A DNA stretch of 64,000 nt from Strobilurus pachycystidiatus (lineage: Eukaryota; Basidiomycota; Agaricomycetes; Agaricales; Physalacriaceae), in NCBI GenBank assembly GCA_019915135.1, contig JAHLMK010000017.1, positions 496,001 to 560,000 of the forward strand, given 5' to 3'. The notes under the pieces are model-generated. The model saw only the letters and a program-made list of their open reading frames with translations, did no database searches and was not told where the DNA came from. Made by a program: the position numbers and the translations under genes. Shown in pieces: positions 11,871 to 22,200 of the stretch. Position 1 is the stretch's first letter; every line of letters begins with the position of its first letter.

Positions 11871-12031
11871 CCAGGAAGTAGACTTCCTAATTCGGCGAAC
11901 CCCCTTCGTCCTCTCACTGTCAGCAGGTCGTTCGGCCATATATCCGGTGTGATGCGTCAGCTCATTATCAGCTCGTCTTGAGAATATAAGTCATCCATCT
12001 CTCACGACTCAACTCTGACCTCAAGACACCC
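11871..12031. promoter_or_regulatory. Bidirectional promoter region with TATA-like box
   Basis: 161 bp separate the flavin-reductase-like start (minus strand) from the Fe-ADH-like start (plus strand). AATATAAG at 11983-11990 lies about 42-49 bp before the ATG at 12032, a plausible TATA element for the plus-strand gene. Shared promoters often mean co-regulation, which is inference here. Confidence 0.45.
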
Positions 12032-13568
12032 ATGGCCTCCGTCGGATACGATACCTCCAAGGAAACCGCCGCCCACGGCTACTATAGCTGGACTGACACT
12101 CTTGCCGCTGTTCACTATGGTCCTGGATCTCTCAGTACTGCTCTCCCTAAGCTCTTCGCGACTTTGGGCACCAAGAAGGCTTTGGTCGTGACAGGAAAGA
12201 GTCTATTCACCAAGGTACACAAATTGTTCCTCTCCATGGCGGATTGACCCACACTCGCGTGCTACAGACGGATGTCGTTGCAAAAGTCGAGGCCGTTCTG
12301 AAAGATATCGGCGGATATGGCGCGACCTTCTATGACATTGGCGAGCACTCCCCGATCGAGGGTATCCGTCGTGGCATCAAGGCCTTCCAAGAGAACCAAT
12401 GCGACGTGATTGTCTCGGTGGGCGGAGGATCGCCTGTCGATGCGTCGAAAGCCATCCTCTACAACATCCAGAAGGAAACTGGTGGTCCAACTCTGCGTCA
12501 GATCGCGATCCCGACTACGTTGAGCGCGGCAGAGTATACGGTTCGCTCTGTGTACCTTGTATCGCGTCTTAAATTCTGATCTTGGTGTGTTGCAGATTGG
12601 TGCAGGTTACACGGACGATTCGGGTCAGAAGGTCGGAGTTAGCTCTCAGGAATTGGCGCCCTCTGGTATAATTCTCGATGCTGAGTTGACTCTGGCTACG
12701 CCCGAACGGCTGTGGTAGGAGGACCTTACTTGTTTAAGTCTGCCGCCATTCATAGCCGTCTCTCTAGGCTGTCCACCGGCATGCGAGCTGTTGATCACGC
12801 AGTTGGTATGCCTCCAAGCTGCGCGTGCTTGGACATTGAACCTGACTGCTCCGGCAGAGAATTTGTACCGCCCACAGGTTTCTCATCCAGTAAAGACCCT
12901 TTGCTACGCCGCTTTGGCCGACCTGTTCAGGTATCTTCCCGCGTCAAAGGAAGATCCAACGAATGTGGCAATCAGACAAAGACTGCAGCTAGCTTCGTGG
13001 CAGAGTCTGTGGCCAATGAAATTGGAAAAGTACAGGTTCGTGCGAGCATCCGCGGTCAGAGAATTCGCATATTCATCGGCTGTATACAGTGCCTTAGGAC
13101 TCTCTCATGCTCTTGGTCACAGACTTGGAGCTACCTATGGTATCCCACATGGAATCACATCGGTAGGCGCATTGTAGAGTCACATTGTTTCCCAGCTCAA
13201 TGGGTGCCAGTGTCTTACTCTTGCACCGGTTGTGGCGCTCCAGGTTGATTTACAGTCCCCAGAGCATAAGGAGGCTTTAGCATTGGCTATCTATCACCTC
13301 CACCGCGAGTCCACTGGCTCTGTGGATGGTGATATCCAGCTCTTGTCCACCCTCATCAAAGAGTCAGTCGTCTCTTCCCTGCATTCATCTAGCCATCTTG
13401 ATCGTATAGTAACACTTCCCCAGACTTGTCATTGAACTGGGGCTCAACACGTCCCTCACCGCGTACAAGGTCCCTCCGGAGGACCTGCCCAAGATTGCTC
13501 GCACGGTGTCCGGAGATGACGATGTGGTGCATGCCAAGGTGACTGCGCTGTTGCAAGGGTTGCAGTAA
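12032..13568 (+). CDS. Iron-containing alcohol dehydrogenase family, maleylacetate reductase-like
   Basis: Eight exons (12032-12214, 12268-12540, 12596-12714, 12768-12805, 12858-13035, 13090-13162, 13211-13362, 13424-13568) give 386 residues. The dinucleotide-binding GGGSPVDASKA motif of the Fe-ADH/dehydroquinate-synthase-like fold is present, followed by TTLSAAEYT and the metal region. His residues of the metal site are kept (DHAVE; LSHALGHRLGATYGIPHG), but the first Asp ligand of classical Fe-ADHs (GxDAxxH) is Arg here (GMRAVDH). That position is also non-acidic in maleylacetate reductases, which reduce maleylacetate to 3-oxoadipate in hydroxyquinol catabolism. A cytosolic NAD(P)H-dependent reductase is likely; the substrate is inferred. 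Confidence 0.8.
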
Positions 13569-13737
13569 AGAAAGAGCAAAAAGGATCAGAAGCACGTCGA
13601 ATACAGTACATATGACGAATGGAGAAATGTTGGCTGTCGAGTGGAGGGATTTCGCATAATTGGCATTAGGATTACGAGCTTCGTCGGCGACTCGACGCGT
13701 GCGCGGCCGTCGACCTGGGTCGCCCTTTCTCTTGTCG

Positions 13738-15317
13738 ATGGCGTTGACTACTGCGTGGCGATGCCGCCTGCGGTACAGCCTCGCGACGCCATGCCACCCG
13801 ACGCTCCGAGCATCGGCCGCGACTGCGATCCTGCGAAACGTCAGCATGAGATGCTACGTGTCCCATATATACAGCCTGACTTCGGAAAAACCCCTCTTTC
13901 ATTCCCTCTTCCCGCCAAAAATGAGCCAGCGACGCCCGTATTCGACGCAGCCAGGCCGCGACGGCGCGAAGGACGAGCCCGAGCACAGCGCGAAGAACAG
14001 TGCCGAGCCTGTGCACGACGAGGCTGAACGCGAACACGACCACGACCACGAGCACGGACACTCGCACTCTCACTCCCTCTTCTCGCACTCGCACTCGCAC
14101 GACGACCACAGCCATGGCGCGGACATCATTGCCGCCCTCCAGAGCAAAGGTGGGTGCTCCCCGCTCATCGCGCGCCCGACGTCGCTGACATCGTACAGGC
14201 GACCGCGGCAGCCAAATCACGCTGCTCGGGCTGGCGTCCAACATCTCGCTCACCATCATCAAAGGCGTCGCCGGCTTCTTCCTGAACTCTGCATCGCTCA
14301 TTGCCGATGCGGGGCACTCGATGAGTGGTCCGTCCAATGGCGCTTGCTGCATTATTGCACCCTGCTAATCGTATAATGGCCATCACCAGACATGCTGGGC
14401 GACCTGGTTACGCTCTTCTGTTGGAAGCTGTCCCGCAGCGCGCCGACCGAGCGGTACCCTTACGGCTTTGCGAAATTCGAAACATTGGGCACGACGACGA
14501 TCTCGCTGCTGCTCGTCGGCGGCGCGCTGGGCATCGGCTTCCACTCCTACCACCTCCTCATCACCGCCCTCGCCGACACCGCGTCCAACCTCCCCTCTGG
14601 CCCTCTCCAAGAAGTGCTCAACAATGTGACCTCCATCGCGCCCGTGCCAGAGATGTTGCACAACCACGGTCACGTACATTCTGTCGACCCCAACGCGGCG
14701 TGGTTCGCCCTTCTGAGCGTCGCGGTGAAGGAGTGGATGTTCCGCGTCACGAAAAGAGTCGCCGACGCGGAGAACAGTCCCGTCCTGCTCGCCAACGCCT
14801 ACCATCACCGCAGCGACGCCTACTCTAGCGTCGTTGCCCTGTTCGCCATCCTCGGAACATGGTGGTTCCCTGCCCTACCTTTGGACCCCATTGGTGGTGC
14901 GTTATGTCTCTTCGTTTCCCGAAATCTCGCTCACGCGTTCTAGGTCTCTTGGTTTCGATCGTCATCTTGCGACAGGGCGTGGGCTTCCTTGTGGGCTCTT
15001 GGGCTGATCTTACAGACGCGGGCGTCTCCCCAAAGACACGCCAGTCAATACAACGCACCCTAGATCCTCTCGTTGTTCCTGCCTCTTCACGGCTCGACAA
15101 CAACGGGTCCGCCACTCTTTCCCCCATCCTCGCCATCCGTGATATCCGCGCTCGTCACGCCGGTTCACTTATTTATGTTGATCTCACCGCCGATGTTCCT
15201 GGCACCCTTACTGTTGGCGAAACCGCCTCAGTCGAGCACAAGATATCTCACACTCTGAAGGACGCGAAGAAGGAGGTGGCCGAAGTGCGAGTCAAGTTCC
15301 ATCCGGTGGACACATAG
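13738..15317 (+). CDS. Cation diffusion facilitator, mitochondrial iron/manganese transporter-like (MMT type)
   Basis: Four exons (13738-14149, 14199-14327, 14390-14896, 14944-15317) give 473 residues. The N-terminal 60 residues are Arg/Ser/Ala-rich with no acidic residues before residue 50, fitting a mitochondrial presequence; upstream ATGs in the same frame would lengthen it. A His-rich stretch (HDHDHEHGHSHSHS) follows, then the CDF membrane domain with DAGHSMSD in the second membrane helix and HHRSDAYSS in the fifth, the Asp/His pairs that bind the transported metal. The C-terminal cytoplasmic-type domain (residues about 350-473) is complete. Fungal MMT proteins move iron across the mitochondrial inner membrane. 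It starts 170 bp after the Fe-ADH-like gene. Confidence 0.82.
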
Positions 15318-15567
15318 CGTATCTATCTCCTGCACATCGCTATGTGGGAAGCTAAATGTACACTTACTACTTGACTCTGCTTCTGTGGGATTTTGACTCA
15401 GCGATATTTTTATTTTCTCTTTTCATGTGTATACCATCGTTTTCAGCAATACAAACGTACAGAGGTATTTAATATATTGGATGTTCAGGCCAGTGATGGT
15501 CCTGAAATGTCTAAGGTAATGTACTTCCTGCCCAGATCGTCCAAAGAATGATCCTAGCATCACCCTC

Positions 15568-18341
15568 TCAAAGCTTGCTCCGGGGCATAGTCTCGAAGAG
15601 GTCCGCCACAACGTCCTGGAATTGACCGTCACGTATGGCCTATACAAATGTCAAATCAGCTACAGAGCCTTGACAGACGAAGCCAAAACCGACCTCATAG
15701 ATAAGCGAAATGTTCTGTCCGATCGTCTGGTCATCGACACCCAGTCCATTCGGGAAACGCCTAAAGTTCTCTGTCCCATGCATCCGGACCCCAAGCGAGA
15801 CTCGGATGTATTCATACACGGCTCGCGTCTTGCCGAGGAGTGGGCTCGCCGGAGCCGCGCCACGTTCGCCTGAGAGATAGCTTGCACGTAAACCGTCTAG
15901 TAGCTGGAGCGCGCGCGAGCCAACGTTGCTTCTCAAGCGAGGAATGTCGCTAAGAGCCCCGTTTAGCACCCTCGTGCTAGTGAAAGCCTCGACCAGGATC
16001 GGAGTGTAGGAACCAGTGAGCTCCTTCATCTGATCTGCGGCGTCCATGATGCTGGTCCGGTCCAACGTGCGTAGGCTAACCGAGTATAGTGATGAGTGCA
16101 GCAGGTCGAGTTCTTCGGAAGAGAGGTGTGTAGAGAAGAGTTTGGAGAGCTCTTCAGCGAGGATGAGACGGAGGCCGGCGTTGAATTCCCTGCGAAGCGC
16201 TCGGAGATCAAGCGCTGGAAGAGTGGCGGTCAGCTGGGTGCACTTCGCAAAGACAGAGGCAAATACCTTGACAAAGAAGGTAGAGGTAAGAGGACATGAG
16301 CATACTCAATACGTCCAATGAAGTAACGGTCGCCCGAGCGGAGATCAACGCCAGAGAACTACATAGCCAAAGGTCAGCCATTCATTTCCTGGGTACTGTT
16401 CGGAGTGCGTATGGACTGACTTGATAGCTTGGTTGTGCATTTCTGCAGATTGGATGTGGGTGGTGACCGGATTGGCGAGGTAGCCAAGCTCCGAGACGTA
16501 GGCTGCAGTGGCAATATCGATACCCTTGCCGTGGTAATTCAAGGAAGGATCCGACGCAGCCAGAGATGGCGATAGTCCGTGGTTCATCGCCGGGTTCACA
16601 AGTTCGGTGCTCTGCGAGAACAGGAGCTTGCCGATGTGGTGCACGGCCAATCGCGTCTTTTCCATGGCATTCGAGATAGCCATGGCCTGGAAGTTGCCCC
16701 CGTGATGCACTTGGCCGGTGTTACCGTCAATAAGAGGGTTGTCGGTAGCTGAAAGTCGTGGTGAGATTGATGTCGCGTTATATTGTATCGTCACCGGACA
16801 TACTTGAATTGCATTCTTGAGTAACTGAACCCAGGGCGGACAGAATGTCTTCGAGCTGTGGGCCCAGGAATTGCGGAGCGGTCCTTAGCGGGTAACGATC
16901 TTGACGCAGAGAATATTTGTCTGACATGAGTGAGACCTCCTCCTCGTGAGTCTCCGCTAGTTTCGTTCCCTGTAGAAGGTTCCACAGGTTGCTTGCGGCT
17001 TCAACCTAATGATGACAATTATTGAGATAAGATATGGCCATGATCCACCCGAATTTACATACCTGTCCAGGATGTGGGCGTGCGGTAGCATGAATGAATG
17101 GGTCGTATGAGCCTATTGTACCGCTGAGCGCCTCCGTGCCCATCGCTGTACATACTTGCGCTAAAAGTGCGAGGTGAACTGCTTCGTTGAGAGCTAGAGA
17201 GGCAACTGAGGCTGAAAAGGCGGTCCCGTTCAGAATCCCTAGACCCTCCTTGGAGGCAAGGGTGAGTGGTGTGATATTGTGAGCCGCCAAAGCGTCTTTG
17301 GAAGAAACCATCTTTCGCGACCCGAACGTGGAGGGTCCATCAAAGACTCGGATGGAGGGGTTTGCCGCTGCATTGAGGGTTAATCAACAGGAATAGGAAT
17401 GAGGTCAGGGATACGCACTCAATGTCCCGGCTACGTATGAAAGGGGCGATAGATCTGTCCAAGACGGAGATTAGCATACTTATGCGTGCGGGCACAAGAC
17501 TTTGTACCTCCGGAAGCTGATATGCTCGAGCGAAGGGGAACTACCGGGGTGATATTGGCGCGTAAGAGGTCGTTTATCTTCTCGATGAGTTCCCATCTAT
17601 GAGGGGAGGATTCAATGACGCGTCCCGGACCGCGTTGAATAACATACCTGACACCAGAATGGCCACGAATCAAGGAATTCATGCGTACAAGCATGGCGCC
17701 GCTTTGACATTGTTCAGTACACCGCCCGGGACCGACAAAGGGGCGATTTACTCACCGAACCCAGGACTCTGGCATGCTGGTGGCGGCCATGGGATCCATC
17801 AACGGGAGCACGTCGAGTTTTGAGTTGGAACTTGGCAGGACGCCGATGTGTTGATGCTGGAGAAGAGCTTGGCCGAGCATCAGAGGTTTATCGGTACGCG
17901 TGTCGGCTGGAGAGGCTATTAGACGGAGAAGCAATGATGCCGAGCAGCGAAGATGGACTGACCACTTCCCCCGAATCCTGTCGAGACGCCGTATACGCTG
18001 GTGCCTTGCTCAACCTTGTCCGCTATGACAGCGCGACTTTTCTCGACGCCATCCTTCACGGCAGAGCTCTCGTCTAGTTGGATAGTCGCGTTATACCGAG
18101 CAGCAGCAGTCACTGCAGACAGTGATAGTGTATGTCCGTCAACATTCACCGGCCGTCCTTTTCTAAACAGAGAGAGTGAGAATCACGCGAAAGAGGAGGA
18201 GATGTGAAGTCCTCACTTGTAAGTCTTGAGTTCCCTGTGACTGTCCAGAAACTTGCTCAGGAGTGTGGCGGTACGTCTTGCACTCAGCGCCGGGTCCCGA
18301 GTTGTCGGCGCGTCGTTTACGTTGAAGTTTTCGGTAGGCAT
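15568..18341 (-). CDS. PAL: Phenylalanine ammonia-lyase
   Basis: Twelve exons on the minus strand (18217-18341, 17963-18162, 17756-17906, 17648-17701, 17508-17596, 17419-17454, 17063-17367, 16804-17005, 16421-16748, 16267-16358, 15694-16214, 15568-15639) join to 724 residues, the usual fungal PAL length. It converts L-phenylalanine (often also tyrosine) to cinnamate and ammonia. The Ala204-Ser205-Gly206 triad that cyclises to the MIO prosthetic group sits in SISASGDLSPL; the catalytic loop [11 protein letters not shown] starts at about Tyr99. QHQHIG carries the His-Gln pair typical of fungal [25 protein letters not shown] and NPAMNHG are diagnostic. Start ATG 18341 is preceded by a TATA box. 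It is convergent with the CDF gene; 250 bp separate the stop codons. Confidence 0.92.
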
Positions 18342-18396
18342 TGGGGAGGAGTACGCCAGTAAAGGATGGGATACAGAGGGTCGACAGGCATCGCGG

Positions 18397-18403
18397 TTAT
18401 ATA
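18397..18403 (-). promoter_or_regulatory. TATA box of PAL
   Basis: TATATAA on the minus strand about 56 bp upstream of the PAL start codon; a good match in sequence and spacing for a fungal core promoter. Confidence 0.6.
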
Positions 18404-18745
18404 GGCCAACCTCGGATGAGATCCGGACAAAGATCGAGGAGTGGTTCGGTTAAGATAGTAAAATCCACGGCAACTGATCGTATTGGTGCTTGTTTGAGAA
18501 CGAGTGTTGGTGTTATCATTCTGACATGCCAGATGCAACCACATATAGCAACCCCAGGCGAACAAAAGCACCTCGGGTCAATTATCGCCTGAAAGCCAAA
18601 TGCAGGTCTCTCGTCGGAGTCGTCCATCCACAAAGCTCAGCGAGAGCAGAGGCGCTTTGACTATGAATAGATTGAAATTATAATGATCTACCACAAATGA
18701 AACATTTACATTTAGACCCCCTCATGGTATTGGCGTAAGATCCTC

Positions 18746-18750
18746 CCGGG
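18746..18750. repeat. Target-site duplication, left copy (CCGGG)
   Basis: CCGGG directly precedes the TG of the left LTR and the same five bases directly follow the CA of the right LTR at 40882-40886. Five-base duplications are usual for Ty3/gypsy integrases. Confidence 0.8.
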
Positions 18751-19113
18751 TGTAACGATCGTGAGTCATCACGCGTTACTCTCTCGGATTCTACGATGGC
18801 GCTGTGCGCCTACTCGCATTCACTCAGTAGGAACTAGTTTATTCCTACTCTCTTACTTTATTCCGTCTCGCTCCCGTTTGTTCTACTTTAACCCGTTTGT
18901 CTCCAAGTCTTTTAGTTTACTCCGCCATCTTTTAATTGGCTGATCACATACATATATAAGCACGATAGTTACTTTACATAAAAACTAGGTTACACGAGAA
19001 TCTATTACTTACCCCAGTCATTCCCGTCGCCTCTGGGTCTCTCCCGACACCCATCCCGCTCCTACATACCTCGTGTGACGGATTCACCGACCTCCGGTCA
19101 CGCAATCCTCACA
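18751..19113 (+). repeat. 5' LTR of the composite element, 363 bp
   Basis: Starts TGTAACGATC and ends CCTCACA (TG...CA). It matches the right LTR at 40519-40881 in length, and no difference was noticed by eye. TATATAAG at 18953-18960 is the likely promoter of the genomic transcript. Confidence 0.9.
18953..18960 (+). promoter_or_regulatory. LTR TATA box
   Basis: TATATAAG within the LTR; the same motif is at 40721-40728 in the right LTR and, inverted, at 37427-37434. It would mark the U3/R border region. Confidence 0.55.
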
Positions 19114-19218
19114 TATTTTTGACTTCGGCTCTATCTCTTAGCTTCTCTCTCTATTCTCTCTCTCGCCGACGGATCACCCCGGTCTGATCAACCAGGACAT
19201 CCTCGACACTCAATCGCT

Positions 19219-22200
19219 ATGGCACAAAAAGCTCCGGAATCCCCGAAGCAACCCCGCCGGTATAATTTACGTTCCCGTCGCCGCGCTAATTCCGCCCCAC
19301 CCAGTGTGCAGAACTCGCCCGTCGGAGATTCGGAAATTATCCCAGGTGGGTATCAGTCGACGTCCCCCTTGACTGATGTTTCCACAGGTATCGATCCCGC
19401 CTCAGGTGCGGGAGATGCTATGGGCAAGGCCCATTCGCTGGTCTCTGACCATGCAACCCCCGTCGAGACCTCCCTTCCCATCAAGGAAGAGACAGTATCG
19501 ACGAGAATCCCGGCGCATGACCATTTCGGTGTAGCGTCGGAGGCCTTGTCTGCTATGCAGAAGGCTGATGAGCATTCAAGCTCGGACGGAGAGGATGACG
19601 ATCCTCATCCGTGGTCTATAGTACCGTACAAACGTACTAGTAGACGTATCAATAAAGATTCTGATTCATCCGAAAGTGATCCTGATTCCAGTATTGATGA
19701 GTCCCTTCCCGAGACACCGGTGAAGGCAGCAGTAAGATCTATGACAGACAATCAGAAGTATCTGATTAGTCGCCGCACTCAAGGCCTGAAAATCTTCGAG
19801 CCTGGTGAGAGATCAGACAGCTCAACTGAGCAAGAGGCATCGGACGCCACTGAGCCTCGCCCTGAAAGTCCTGAGCTACCCTATGTTGGCAAAGGGAAAG
19901 GTGTTGACCCTCGCAACTGGGGTAACATCGGATTCGACGCTCAGGGTGGTGACGCCTTCATGCTACAACAAGCTATGCTGGACAGCATGAAGCCGCCGCC
20001 CCGTGTCACTGGCCCTCGCCACTTCTCTAGGAACACTCTAGATATTGAAGAAAGTGACGATGACTTCGATGACACACCTGAGTTCACGTCAACTCCGGTA
20101 ACTCAGCAGTATCGTCCATCGAAGACATCTGACGCTAAGCCTAAGAAAACTCCGTCGAGGTCTTATAAGGCTAAAGTCAACTCGGAGATGCCAGCGCATC
20201 CCAAACAGAGTCGCCGCACAACTGTAGAAGATGTTGACTCAGATGAGACGGACCTTACCCCCAAGCACAAAGGCCCTTATAAACTCTCGAAACATATTCT
20301 GTCCCCTGTTGTGGATACAGACTCTGATTCTGATGAAGGCTACAGCATCGCTCCAAGTAGCACTAAAGCTAAGACCGAGCCTCGCGTTTCTGAGGTTCGA
20401 TCCGAAATCAATTCAGTCCCCGTGTCTAAAGCTTCAAGCGCTAAAGAAGTTCGTAAGAAACTCAAGCGCAAGAAGTCTAAAGAGAAACGTGCCTCATCTA
20501 AACCGTTGACGGTTAATGTAGCTGAGCACATCCGCAACACAGTTGAAGACCGTCCCTCAAGACGGTCAAAAGACAGGTCCCACTCTCGGAACAAGTCCAA
20601 GAGTACAGATGTTCACGAGTTCCTGAAACCGTCGACTCAGATAGCAGCCAACAGCCACTTGGACAAGCTGTTGAATGGAAAGAAAAAGAAAGTCAGACGG
20701 GATGCTTCACCTGATGACTCTTCACCCTCTTCGAGCTCATCGTCAGACTCGGACTCGGATTCATCGACTACCTCCTCTAGCTCGACGTCTTCGTCCAGTA
20801 CTAGTTCTGAGTCATCCAGCTCCTCCAGCTCGGGTGACCGTCGAAAGCGCAAGCACAAGCGCTCCTCGAGGAAAAAGAAGAGACATCCCAAGCGCTCTAT
20901 TCTCAAACCTGAACCGCCGGAGAAGTATGACGGTTCTGCAAATGTTCGAGACTTCATGAAGTTTGTAACGGACTCGACGTCCTATGTTCGTGACGGCCTA
21001 GTACCGAAAAAGAGCCGTGTTCCCAAGGTAGCTCGGTACTTGACAGGGATGGCACACGACTTCTATGTTAGCAAAGTAGCCGACTCGGCTCGCGATTGGC
21101 GGCTGAAGAAATTCTATACTGAGTTATACAACCATTGCTTTCCGCTTACGTTCCGTCTGGATCAAAGGCGTAAGTTGAACAAGGCTCTTCAACGTGATAA
21201 GCCAGTCCGACAGTTTACGATGGAGTTGAATGAACTTTTCAATACCACTGGCACTACAGACAAGCGAGAAAAGGTACTGAAACTCTGGACGGGTCTCAGT
21301 TACCCAATCCAACAAGGGTTATGGCGAAAGGAACTTACACCTGAAACCGCTTCATACTCTGATGTTGAACGAACTGCCGAACTGGTGGAAATGATTGAGA
21401 ACGTCGGCAAAAAGAAGGATAAGGACTACTCACAGAAGAAGTCCGAAGCCTCAGGCTCCAAGCGTTCTGAATTGAGAACAGTCCATCAGTCAGCTAGCCT
21501 GCGGATCCCTGATCCTAAGAAGAAGAAGACTCACCAGAAGTCCTATTCCAGCAATCATGCTTCATCATCTCACAAGCCTCAGGGCAAGCCAAATCGCCCA
21601 AAGCTTACTGATAAGCAGCGCGAGGAATACCGCGCCAAGGGTCTCTGCTTCCGATGTGGCGGTAGCGGGCATATCTCGACTCAGTGCCCCGAAGGGAAGT
21701 CCGTGTACGGCGGGAAGGGAAACTCACCTCCGGGTGTTCCTATGGCAGGCGCCAAGGTCACGACTGTACCCTCGAAGTCGAACCCATCAACGCTTGAGGA
21801 TAATAGCGCCAACGACATATGGTCGGGCTCCTTCCACTTCCAACTCGATGATATGGAGGACAGTTCGGGTACTGACGCCGATTCTGAATCCACATTAGAT
21901 GACTTGGAAGATGTCGAATGGTTCGTGGCAGACGTTCTGGACCTTCACGATGAGATCGAAAGGACAAAACTTCTGAATGACGAAGGCGTCACCTTTGCAG
22001 AGTACTGTAGCCGCCTTGCTCGAAAGCTCACAGACCGAGAATTGGACTTGATGCACTGTGCTTGGATTAACAATGGTATTGGCAATCAGTTCTATCCGCC
22101 TACCTTGCTACCGAGTGAACATGAGGACTTCCGAGTCGAATGCCGCGCTTTTGAGCGTGAATTTCCACCTGTCAACGGTCGCGCTACGAGCGCGATGGCT

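Noticed and set aside
13641..14352. Alternative long frames over the transporter 5' half, both strands
   Set aside because: His-rich and Arg-rich repeats keep several frames open; only the frame from 13738 continues through three matching introns into the CDF domain.
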